This document shows, one piece after another, positions 37,513 to 45,204 of a stretch of 64,000 nt of DNA. This DNA comes from Rhizobium sp. GN54. Lineage in GTDB: Bacteria > Pseudomonadota > Alphaproteobacteria > Rhizobiales > Rhizobiaceae. Under the pieces are notes generated by a model. That model was not told the origin of the DNA. It was given only the letters and a program-made list of their open reading frames with translations, and ran no database searches. The position numbers and the translations under genes are program-made. Location: positions 124,001 to 188,000 of the forward strand of contig NZ_JAJNCZ010000003.1 in assembly GCF_021026345.1 (NCBI RefSeq). The letters run 5' to 3'. The number at the start of each line of letters is the position of its first letter. Within the stretch, counting starts at the first letter, position 1.

Positions 37513-38448
37513 ATGGATCAACTGCTCATCATCGCCGACCCGGCCCTGCTTTCCGAGCGCGCCGCATGGCTTTCGGCGCTGGCCGAAGAACGGCGGCTTT
37601 CGGACAATACGCTGGAGGCCTATGAACGCGACACGCGCCAGTTCCTGGCCTTCCTCACCGGCCACCTCGCCTCGCCCGCACGCCTGAAGGACATCGGCAA
37701 CCTGCGGCCGGCGGACCTGCGCGGCTTTCTCGCCGCACGCCGCAGGGATGGGGCCGGCGCGCGCACGCTCGGCCGTGGGCTTGCGGGCCTGCGCTCCTTC
37801 CTGCGTCACCTGGAGCGCAAGGGCCTTGTCAACGCAGCCGGCGCGGCCGCGATCCGCTCGCCGAAGCAGCCGAAATCCCTGCCCAAGCCCCTGACCGACG
37901 TGCAGGCGCTCGCCGTTGTCGATGCCGGCGCGCAATTGTCGGAGGAGCCCTGGATCAGCGTGCGCAACGCAGCGGTGCTGACGCTTCTCTACGGCTGCGG
38001 CTTGCGCATCTCCGAAGCCTTGGCATTGACGCCGGAGGACTTCGCCGATGCGCCTACGGCGCTGCGCATCACCGGCAAGGGCGGCAAGACCCGTATCGTC
38101 CCGCTCCTGCAGGCGGCGCGGGACGGCGTCGGGGACTACCGGCGCCTTTGCCCCTTCCCGCTCGCCCGCGACAAGCCGCTCTTTCGCGGCGCCCGCGGCG
38201 GCCCGCTGCAACCGGCGATCATCCAACGCGAGATGCAGAAGCTGCGCGGCGCCCTCGGCCTGCCCGACAGCGCCACCCCGCATGCGCTTCGCCACTCCTT
38301 CGCCACCCATCTTCTCGCCGGCGGCGGCGACCTGCGCACGATCCAGGAGCTGCTGGGGCACGCGAGCCTGTCGACGACCCAGGTCTATACCAGCGTCGAT
38401 TCGGCCAGGCTGCTGGAGATCTACGACCGCGCCCATCCCCGCGCCTGA
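37513..38448 (+). CDS. xerC: Tyrosine recombinase XerC
   Basis: A 311-residue site-specific recombinase of the XerC type that, with XerD, resolves chromosome dimers at dif. The N-terminal SAM-like core-binding domain (about 10-105) precedes the catalytic domain with R165 (GLRISEAL), K189, H257 and R260 (HALRHS), H283 (LGHAS) and nucleophile Y292 (TQVYTS). I chose the ATG at 37513 (MDQLLII) because it has GGTGG 5 bases upstream; an in-frame ATG 10 codons earlier at 37483 is possible. There are no integrase partners or att repeats, so this is the housekeeping enzyme. Confidence 0.92.
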   Translation: MDQLLIIADPALLSERAAWLSALAEERRLSDNTLEAYERDTRQFLAFLTGHLASPARLKDIGNLRPADLRGFLAARRRDGAGARTLGRGLAGLRSFLRHLERKGLVNAAGAAAIRSPKQPKSLPKPLTDVQALAVVDAGAQLSEEPWISVRNAAVLTLLYGCGLRISEALALTPEDFADAPTALRITGKGGKTRIVPLLQAARDGVGDYRRLCPFPLARDKPLFRGARGGPLQPAIIQREMQKLRGALGLPDSATPHALRHSFATHLLAGGGDLRTIQELLGHASLSTTQVYTSVDSARLLEIYDRAHPRA

Positions 38449-38592
38449 GCCTGCCGCAGGGTCGCCACGGCACGTCGTCACAATGGGCCGGGCTTTGCGT
38501 CCGCGCGCCACAGCGCCCGTTAAGGGATTGTGAGGGCCGGACGGCTAGGGTTGCAGGAAAATCACAAGGACGTCGCAGGGACACCGAACACC

Positions 38593-39675
38593 ATGAACCG
38601 ATCGCCTCTCCCGCCGCGGGCAGCCTTCCCGGACCGCCTGGCCGACACGATGCTATGGCTCGCAGCCTCGCTGCATGTCCTCGTCGCTGCATCCCTCCTC
38701 TTCGTCCTGCTGTCGCTGTCGCCCGCAAATGCCGCCGAGCCAGTCGCCTGCGCCGGCAAGAACCTGCTTCCCGAGCTGCAAGCGAGCGATCCGGCCGCCT
38801 ATGCGAAGCTGGTCGGGGAAGCGAAGGCGTCGCCGAACGGCGAAGGCATCTTCTGGAAGATCGAGAAAGCGGGGACGCCGCCCTCCTACCTGCTCGGCAC
38901 CATGCACGTGACCGATCCGCGGGTGATCGCGATGCCGGAGGCGGCGCAGGCAGCCTATGCCGAAGCACGGACGGTCGTCGTCGAATCCGACGAAATCGCC
39001 GATGCGAAGAAGGCGAGTGCGACGATCCTCGCCCGCCCGGACCTCACCATGTTCACCGACGGCCGGACGATTACCGGATTGCTGGACGAGAAGGACGCCG
39101 CAGTCCTCGCCGATGGCCTGAAGGCACGCGGCCTCTCGCTTGCGGCGATGGCGCGCATGAAGCCGTGGATGATTATGAGCTTCGTGGCCATTCCCTCCTG
39201 CGAAATGGCCCGCAAGCAGGCAGGCATCGCCTTCCTCGACCAGAAACTCGCGCAGGACGCGATCGAAGATGGCAAGACGCTGAAGGGGCTGGAGACGATG
39301 GTCGAACAGATCACGGCACTCGACAGCCTGCCGCTCGAGCCGCAACTGGCCGGCCTGCTCCAGGTGGTCCAGCTCGGCGACGGCATAGAAGACGTCATCG
39401 AGACGATGAGCCAGCTCTATCTCTCCGGGCAGACCGGCATGATCATGCCGTTGATGCGCATGCCGCCGCCGGGCATCGAAGGCGACGACAGCGGCTACGC
39501 CGATTTCGAGCAGCGCATCATCATCGACCGCAACCACCGCATGGCCGAGCGCGCCGCTCCCATTATCGCCGACGGCAACGTCTTCATCGCCGTCGGCGCC
39601 CTGCACCTGCCGGGCAGGGAAGGCGTGGTGGAACTGCTGCGCGCGGAAGGTTTCACGCTGACGCCGGTGCGATAG
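38593..39675 (+). CDS. TraB/GumN-family protein, secreted or membrane-anchored
   Basis: A 360-residue protein with a hydrophobic N-terminal segment (about 20-48, ending SPANAAEP) consistent with a signal peptide or anchor. The domain has the TraB/GumN hallmarks: YLLGTMHVTDP near the N-terminus with the GxxH motif, a central catalytic-like region and VGALHLPGREG near the C-terminus. Members are thought to be metal-dependent hydrolases or peptidases, but the substrate is unknown. The start MNRSPLPPR is chosen over an upstream GTG. It follows xerC by 144 bases and ends before a two-way terminator. Confidence 0.85.
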   Translation: MNRSPLPPRAAFPDRLADTMLWLAASLHVLVAASLLFVLLSLSPANAAEPVACAGKNLLPELQASDPAAYAKLVGEAKASPNGEGIFWKIEKAGTPPSYLLGTMHVTDPRVIAMPEAAQAAYAEARTVVVESDEIADAKKASATILARPDLTMFTDGRTITGLLDEKDAAVLADGLKARGLSLAAMARMKPWMIMSFVAIPSCEMARKQAGIAFLDQKLAQDAIEDGKTLKGLETMVEQITALDSLPLEPQLAGLLQVVQLGDGIEDVIETMSQLYLSGQTGMIMPLMRMPPPGIEGDDSGYADFEQRIIIDRNHRMAERAAPIIADGNVFIAVGALHLPGREGVVELLRAEGFTLTPVR

Positions 39676-39716
39676 CGCCGGTCGAACCCGGCAGCCATTG
39701 AACGCACACACGACAA

Positions 39717-39761
39717 AAGGAAGGCCCCGGTCCGCACTCGCAGACCGGGGCCTGATCTTTT
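39717..39761. terminator. Bidirectional intrinsic terminator between the TraB/GumN gene and lpd
   Basis: GGCCCCGGTC at 39723-39732 pairs perfectly with GACCGGGGCC at 39743-39752. T-rich tracts follow on both strands (TGATCTTTT on plus, TTCCTTTTG on minus). It separates convergent transcription units. Confidence 0.85.
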
Positions 39762-39776
39762 CCGGGCCGGGCCGGA

Positions 39777-41183
39777 TTACATGTGGATCGGCTTGAAGAA
39801 GGCGCCGAGCGCTGCTTCCTTGACCGCTTCCGACATGGTCGGGTGCGCATGGCAGGTACGGCCGAGGTCCTCGGCCGAGCCGCCGAACTCCATCAGTACG
39901 GTGATCTCGTGGATCATCTCGCCGGCACCGAAGCCGACGATATGTCCGCCGAGCACGCGATCGGTCTCCTTGTCGGCGAGGATCTTCACGAAGCCGTCGG
40001 TGGCGAGCATGGCGCGCGCGCGGCCATTGGCCGAGAACGGGAACTTGCCGACCTTGTAGGCGACACCCGCGGCCTTCAGTTCTTCTTCGGTCTTGCCGAC
40101 CGAGGCGACTTCCGGCTGGGTGTAGACCACGCTCGGGATCACGTCGTAGTTCACGTGACCGGCCTGTCCGGCAAGGATCTCGGCCAGCGCCACACCCTCG
40201 TCCTCGGCCTTGTGGGCCAGCATCGGGCCGCGCACGACGTCGCCGATGGCATAGATGCCGGCAACATTGGTCTGGAAGTGGCCGTCAATTTCGACGCGGC
40301 CGCGGCTGTCGAGCGCGACGCCGGCTTCCGCCAGGCCCAGCCCATCCGTATAGGGCCGGCGTCCGGTGGCGATCAGCACGACATCGGCTTCGATCGTGGT
40401 CGCCTCGCCGCCCTTGACGGGTTCGAAGGTCACCTTCGCGCCGGACTTGGTCTTCTCGACGCCGGTCACCTTCGCGCCGACGCGGATATCCATGCCCTGC
40501 TTGGCCAGCATGCGCTGGAACTGCTTGGAAACCTCGCCGTCCATGCCGCCGAGGATCGTGTCGAGGTATTCGACGACCGTGACCTTCGAACCGAGGCGCA
40601 TCCACACCGAGCCAAGCTCGAGCCCGATCACGCCGCCGCCGACGACGATCAGGTTCTCCGGCACCTTCTCCAGGGCGATCGCGCCGGTGGAGGAGACGAT
40701 CACCGTCTCGTCGATGTCGACCTTGACGCCCGGGATGCCGGCGACGTCGGAGCCCGTGGCGATCACGATCGCCTTCGTCTCCAGCACCTGCTCCTCGCCC
40801 TTGTCGTTGGTGACGGAAACCTTGCCGGCGCCCAGCACCTTGCCGGTGCCCTGGATGCCGTCGATCTTGTTCTTCTTGAACAGGAAGGCGACGCCGTCGA
40901 CGTTGGACTTCACCGTCGCGTCCTTGTGGCCCAGCATCTTTTCAAGGTTCAGCTTCGGCGCCAGCCCCTCGATGCCGAGGCTGTCCATGCCATGGGCGGC
41001 GTGGCTGTACATTTCGGAAGCGTGCAGCAAGGCCTTGGAGGGGATGCAGCCGATGTTGAGGCAGGTGCCGCCATAGGTCGCGCGCTTCTCGACGACGGCG
41101 ACCTTCAGGCCGAGCTGGGCCGCCTTGACGGCGCAGACGTAGCCGCCCGGACCGGAACCGATAACAACGAGATCATATGCCAT
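39777..41183 (-). CDS. lpdA: Dihydrolipoyl dehydrogenase (E3)
   Basis: A 468-residue FAD-dependent enzyme that reoxidises dihydrolipoamide, here as the E3 of the 2-oxoglutarate dehydrogenase complex. FAD-binding GSGPGGY lies at 9-15, the redox disulfide is C41/C46 (GGTCLNIGC), and a second dinucleotide motif is GGGVIGLELG. The C-terminal interface has HAHPTMSEAVKEAAL with the catalytic His. It is the last gene of the long mdh-suc operon, 27 bases after an SDR gene, and is followed by a terminator. Confidence 0.96.
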   Translation of the reverse strand: MAYDLVVIGSGPGGYVCAVKAAQLGLKVAVVEKRATYGGTCLNIGCIPSKALLHASEMYSHAAHGMDSLGIEGLAPKLNLEKMLGHKDATVKSNVDGVAFLFKKNKIDGIQGTGKVLGAGKVSVTNDKGEEQVLETKAIVIATGSDVAGIPGVKVDIDETVIVSSTGAIALEKVPENLIVVGGGVIGLELGSVWMRLGSKVTVVEYLDTILGGMDGEVSKQFQRMLAKQGMDIRVGAKVTGVEKTKSGAKVTFEPVKGGEATTIEADVVLIATGRRPYTDGLGLAEAGVALDSRGRVEIDGHFQTNVAGIYAIGDVVRGPMLAHKAEDEGVALAEILAGQAGHVNYDVIPSVVYTQPEVASVGKTEEELKAAGVAYKVGKFPFSANGRARAMLATDGFVKILADKETDRVLGGHIVGFGAGEMIHEITVLMEFGGSAEDLGRTCHAHPTMSEAVKEAALGAFFKPIHM

Positions 41184-41210
41184 TGAATGTCCTTCCTGAG
41201 CGCGGACGGC

Positions 41211-41963
41211 CTACCGGCCGCCGCTGACGTTGAGGGCGGCACCCGTGACATAGGATGCCGCGTCGGAGAGTAGATAGAGAACGGACTGCGCCACTTCGTC
41301 GGCCGTACCCGGCCGCTGCATCGGAATGGCCGAAGCCATCTCGCGCGCCCGGTCCGGCAGGCCGCCGGAAGCGTGGATGTCGGTGTCGATGATGCCGGGG
41401 CGCACCAGGTTGACGCGGATGCCTTCGGCGGCGACCTCGCGTGCAAGGCCGATGGTGAAGCTCTCGATGGCGCCCTTGGTCGCGGCGTAGTCGACATACT
41501 GACCGGCCGCGCCGATCAGGGCCGCCATGGAGGAAATGTTGACGATCGACCCGCCGCGGCCGCCATGGCGGGTGGACATGCGCCGGATCGCTTCCTGCGC
41601 GCAGCGGATCGAGCCGATCACGTTGACGGCGAACATGCGGTCGAGCCGCTCGACGCCGATCTCGTCCAGCCGGGCGGGATGGCCGATGATGCCCGCATTG
41701 TTGACTAGCCCGTCGAGCCGCGAGAACGTCGCATCCACCGCGGAGAAGATCGAGGCGAGCCCCGCCTCGGTGCCGACGTCGCCCTCCACCGCCACGGCCG
41801 ACCCGCCGCCCTTGCGGATGTCGTCGACCACTGCATTGGCAGCGTCGGCGTTCGAGGCATAGTTGACCGCTACCTGCCAGCCGGCTGCAGCCGCCAGCCG
41901 GCAGACGCTGGCGCCGATACCGCGGCTTCCGCCGGTCACGAGCAGGACGGGACTGTCGATCAT
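41211..41963 (-). CDS. SDR-family oxidoreductase
   Basis: A 250-residue classical short-chain dehydrogenase with TGGSRGIG near residue 10, NNAG, a Ser in VNISSMAALIG and YAATK (Tyr/Lys). It ends with the SYVTGAALNVSGG block of FabG-like enzymes. Its ATG overlaps the stop of the upstream gene as ATGA, which rules out the GTG three codons earlier. It lies between an unknown secreted protein and lpd within the TCA operon. The substrate is unknown. Confidence 0.88.
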   Translation of the reverse strand: MIDSPVLLVTGGSRGIGASVCRLAAAAGWQVAVNYASNADAANAVVDDIRKGGGSAVAVEGDVGTEAGLASIFSAVDATFSRLDGLVNNAGIIGHPARLDEIGVERLDRMFAVNVIGSIRCAQEAIRRMSTRHGGRGGSIVNISSMAALIGAAGQYVDYAATKGAIESFTIGLAREVAAEGIRVNLVRPGIIDTDIHASGGLPDRAREMASAIPMQRPGTADEVAQSVLYLLSDAASYVTGAALNVSGGR

Positions 41964-42469
41964 TGCGCGCACCCCTTGTAGACCAGGACGTCCCAGGGGA
42001 CGCTGGTGAGCTTGTTCTCTTCCCAGGCATTGGAATAGCGAAGCGCCGGACCGAAACCGGAAAACAGCAGCCGCTCGGCGGCTTCCGCCCCCTCCTCGGG
42101 CACGGTCTCGCCGATATCCCCGCCTGCGCCGACCGGATAGATCACCCCTTCCCAGACTGTGCAGGCGGCGATCTCCTCGCCGGTCACGTCACCCGTCGGG
42201 CAATTGTGCATGACCATGCCGTTCGACCGCGCCACCTCGTCGCCGGACATGATATGGCCGTTCAGGAGCAGTGCGCCCTTCACCTGCCGGATCTTGAACA
42301 GGTGGCTGACCACTGCCGCCTCCGACCCGACCGGCTCGAAGGCGAGTTCGTAGACCCCGTCCCTGTCGGCATAGATCGCCTGCGCCTGCGGGCACGGCGC
42401 CGCCAGCGACGCGCTCGTAAGCGAGATCGAAAGGACTGATGCCATCAGGAGAGGGCGGCAGACGCGCAT
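41960..42469 (-). CDS. Secreted protein of unknown function with four cysteines
   Basis: A 169-residue protein with a clear signal peptide (residues 1-24, cleavage after SLAA). The mature part has four cysteines (C26, C90, C103, C167), spaced so that one could tie the two ends together, suggesting a disulfide-stabilised periplasmic fold. I recognise no family. It starts 3 bases after the lysE stop and overlaps the SDR gene by 4 bases, so all three are surely co-translated. Confidence 0.75.
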   Translation of the reverse strand: MRVCRPLLMASVLSISLTSASLAAPCPQAQAIYADRDGVYELAFEPVGSEAAVVSHLFKIRQVKGALLLNGHIMSGDEVARSNGMVMHNCPTGDVTGEEIAACTVWEGVIYPVGAGGDIGETVPEEGAEAAERLLFSGFGPALRYSNAWEENKLTSVPWDVLVYKGCAQ

Positions 42470-42472
42470 GGA

Positions 42473-43114
42473 TCAACCGGCCCGTTCCGTCGCAAGCTTG
42501 ATGCCGAGCGCGATGAAGACGACCCCGCTGGTGCGATCGATCCACTGGCTGGCGCGCGAGAAGGCCGCGCGCATCCTGGGCGTCGTCATGAACAGGGACA
42601 CGCCGACGAACCAGGCGATCAGGCAGCCCGCCATGACGAGTCCGTAGCCGAACTTCACCATGATCGGCGTATGCGCGCTGACGACGGTGGAAAAGATCGA
42701 CAGGAAGAAGAACACCGCCTTGGGGTTCAGCGCGTTCGCCATAAAGCCGAGGCCGAAGGCCCGCAGCGCCGGCTGTCGCTTGCCGTCTGCAGCGCCTCCA
42801 GCCACCGGCGCTTCGATCTCCGTCCGGCCGGCCCTGAGCGCCTTGATGCCGATATAGACGAGATAGGCGACGCCGCACCATTTGACGATATTGAACAGGT
42901 AGATCGACTGGGAGATGATCAGGCCAAGACCCAGGATCGTGTAGCTGACATGGAACATCAGCGAGGCGCCGATGCCGAACGAGGTGATGATCGCCGACCG
43001 CCTGCCGTGCACGATCGACTGGCGCATGACCATGGCGAGGTCGGCGCCGGGGGAGACGATGGCAAAGGCGAAGATCGCCATCAGCGAAGCAAGTTCGATC
43101 AGGTAGCTATGCAT
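42473..43114 (-). CDS. LysE/RhtB-family exporter
   Basis: A 213-residue inner-membrane exporter. The beginning includes FAFAIVSPGADLAMVMRQSI, the family's conserved N-terminal region, and six hydrophobic segments follow with a polar loop near residues 93-112. The NPKAVFFFLSIF motif is typical of LysE/RhtB proteins, which export amino acids or derivatives. It sits inside the TCA operon, 42 bases after the MAPEG gene. The cargo is unknown. Confidence 0.88.
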   Translation of the reverse strand: MHSYLIELASLMAIFAFAIVSPGADLAMVMRQSIVHGRRSAIITSFGIGASLMFHVSYTILGLGLIISQSIYLFNIVKWCGVAYLVYIGIKALRAGRTEIEAPVAGGAADGKRQPALRAFGLGFMANALNPKAVFFFLSIFSTVVSAHTPIMVKFGYGLVMAGCLIAWFVGVSLFMTTPRMRAAFSRASQWIDRTSGVVFIALGIKLATERAG

Positions 43115-43156
43115 TCCAGTCTCCGGTGCGCCCGAACGGCGGACGCGGCGCGTCGA

Positions 43157-43570
43157 TCACAAGACGAGGGCAGCGAACATCACGAAAAGCCCGGCCAGCG
43201 AGCCGAGCCAGACCAGCGAGCGGACATAGGCGATGCCCGCCAGATAGAGCGGTATGTAAAGAATGCGGCAGGCGAACCACAGCAGCGCGCCGCTATGACC
43301 CCAGCCGGACGGATCGCCCGAAAGGGCCAACGCCAGCGCGAGGCCGACGAAGGCCGGATAGGTTTCGCGCAGATTGGCGGAAGCCCGCTCCACCCGCCCA
43401 GCGAGCTTGCCGAGCGGTTTGGCCTCCCCGTCGCGCGGGCCGGCGTTCCAGTCCGCCCCGCGGTCGTGGGTCGCCAGCGCGCCCTGCAGCATCACCTGGA
43501 AGACGAGCAGCGCCGCGCTCCACGCCACGAGCGTGACAAACGGTGAAGCGGCGAGCGCTGCGGCGTCCAT
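43157..43570 (-). CDS. MAPEG-family membrane protein
   Basis: A 137-residue four-span membrane protein of the MAPEG family. The NLRETYPAFV motif near residue 66 and the segment CRILYIPLYLAGIAYVRS near the C-terminus are the usual marks. Bacterial members are related to membrane glutathione transferases, but most have no known activity. It follows sucB by 12 bases, so it is transcribed with it. Confidence 0.85.
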   Translation of the reverse strand: MDAAALAASPFVTLVAWSAALLVFQVMLQGALATHDRGADWNAGPRDGEAKPLGKLAGRVERASANLRETYPAFVGLALALALSGDPSGWGHSGALLWFACRILYIPLYLAGIAYVRSLVWLGSLAGLFVMFAALVL

Positions 43571-43582
43571 CCCGGCTGGTCC

Positions 43583-44836
43583 TTACAGGTCCAGGACGAG
43601 GCGTTCCGGATCTTCCAGGCTTTCCTTGACCCGGACCAGGAACGTCACGGCTTCCTTGCCGTCGACGATGCGGTGGTCGTAGGAGAGCGCCAGGTACATC
43701 ATCGGACGGATGACGACCTGACCGCCGATCGCGACCGGGCGCTCCTGGATCTTGTGCATGCCGAGAATGCCCGACTGCGGCGCATTCAGGATGGGCGAGG
43801 ACATCAGTGAGCCGTAGACGCCGCCATTGGTGATGGTGAAGGTGCCGCCCTGCATGTCGGCCATCGACAGCGAGCCGTCACGGGCAGCCTTGGCGAGACG
43901 CGCCAGTTCCTTCTCGATCTCGGCGATCGACATCTGGTCGGCGTCGCGGATGACCGGAACGACGAGGCCCTTGTCGGTGCCGACGGCCATGCCGATGTGG
44001 CAGAAGTTCTTGTAGATGATGTCGGTGCCGTCGATCTCGGCGTTGACCGCCGGAAGCTCTTTCAGCGCGTGCGTGATCGCCTTGGTGAAGAAGCCCATGA
44101 AGCCGAGCTTCACGCCGTGCTTCTTCTCGAAGATCTCCTTGTACCTGGTGCGCAGGTCCATGACCGCCTTCATGTCCACCTCGTTGTAGGTGGTCAGCAT
44201 GGCGGCGGTGTTCTGGGCGTCCTTCAGGCGCTTGGCGATCGTCTGGCGCAGGCGCGTCATCTTCACGCGTTCCTCGCGCGGGGCATCGGCCTCGGAGGAC
44301 GGCGCGCGGGCTTGAATCTGGATCGGCGCGGCAGAAGCTGCCGGAGCGGAAATGCCCTTGGCGACGGCAGCGAGCACGTCGCCCTTCAGCACCTGGCCGC
44401 GCTTGCCGGAGCCGTCGACCTGGTCTGCCGAAAGGTTGTTCTCAGCGAGCATCTTCGCCGCAGCCGGAGCCGGCGGCATCGAGGAGGAAGCTGCTGCCGG
44501 CGCTGCTGCGGCGGGTGCTGCTGCAGGCGCAGGTGCGGCTGCTGCGGCCGGTGCCGGCTCGGCAGCCTTGGCGGCGGGAGCTGCGGCACCGGCGGAAGCG
44601 CCCTCGGCGATCTGGCCGAGCAAGGCCCCGAGACCGACCGTCTCGCCGTTCGCCGCCACGATCTCGGACAGCACGCCGGAGGCCGGCGCCGGCACTTCGA
44701 CGGTCACCTTGTCGGTTTCCAGTTCGACGAGCGGCTCGTCCGCCTTGACGGCATCGCCGACCTTCTTGAACCAGGTGCCGACGGTCGCTTCGCTGACGGA
44801 TTCGCCGAGGGTCGGAACGCGGATTTCAGTAGCCAT
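43583..44836 (-). CDS. sucB: 2-oxoglutarate dehydrogenase E2 (dihydrolipoyl succinyltransferase)
   Basis: A 417-residue E2 component. The lipoyl domain has the attachment lysine K43 (ETDKVTVEV). A long Ala/Pro-rich linker (about 80-125) leads to the E3/E1-binding domain ([10 protein letters not shown], then [12 protein letters not shown]). The catalytic domain ends with the active-site motif [10 protein letters not shown]388 and D392. It assembles into the 24-meric core of the complex. A YciI-like gene separates it from sucA. Confidence 0.97.
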   Translation of the reverse strand: MATEIRVPTLGESVSEATVGTWFKKVGDAVKADEPLVELETDKVTVEVPAPASGVLSEIVAANGETVGLGALLGQIAEGASAGAAAPAAKAAEPAPAAAAAPAPAAAPAAAAPAAASSSMPPAPAAAKMLAENNLSADQVDGSGKRGQVLKGDVLAAVAKGISAPAASAAPIQIQARAPSSEADAPREERVKMTRLRQTIAKRLKDAQNTAAMLTTYNEVDMKAVMDLRTRYKEIFEKKHGVKLGFMGFFTKAITHALKELPAVNAEIDGTDIIYKNFCHIGMAVGTDKGLVVPVIRDADQMSIAEIEKELARLAKAARDGSLSMADMQGGTFTITNGGVYGSLMSSPILNAPQSGILGMHKIQERPVAIGGQVVIRPMMYLALSYDHRIVDGKEAVTFLVRVKESLEDPERLVLDL

Positions 44837-44889
44837 TGTTCAAGTCCTGAAATGTTGATTGGTTGAATTTCGTTGCGGAAACCGGCGTG

Positions 44890-45189
44890 TTACGACCGGA
44901 GGATCAGGGTCGGCACGGGCGCGATGTCGTACCGGAAGCCGATATCGGCAAGGATCACCGGATCGGCATCGGCGAGCAATAGCGCCGCATCGGCATTCTC
45001 CACTTCGACGAGAGCCATGCCCCACGCCCCCTCACCTTCGAAGACCGGGCCGGCGGCGATCGCCGTCCCGGCCGTGGCCCTCTCGCGCCAATAGTCTGCA
45101 TGCCGGTCCATGGCCTTCATCTCAGGCTCCGTCGCGTCATGCGGGAAGGTGGGGCGCGGCGGCACGAGTCTCAAGTGGAAATATGCCAT
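44890..45189 (-). CDS. YciI-family protein
   Basis: A 99-residue small protein with the YciI pattern: an N-terminal beta strand, an HADYWRERATAGTAIAAGP segment in the middle and an ADADPVILADIG block near the end. It keeps the conserved His and Asp regions of this ferredoxin-like fold. Known members have weak or unknown enzymatic activity. It lies between sucA (15 bases) and sucB (53 bases) and is transcribed with both. Confidence 0.85.
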   Translation of the reverse strand: MAYFHLRLVPPRPTFPHDATEPEMKAMDRHADYWRERATAGTAIAAGPVFEGEGAWGMALVEVENADAALLLADADPVILADIGFRYDIAPVPTLILRS

Positions 45190-45204
45190 CGCGCCGCCCT
45201 CCCC

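Noticed and set aside
37513-38448. Tyrosine recombinase as the integrase of a mobile island
   Set aside because: All features match housekeeping XerC, and there are no att repeats, tRNA target or cargo genes nearby.
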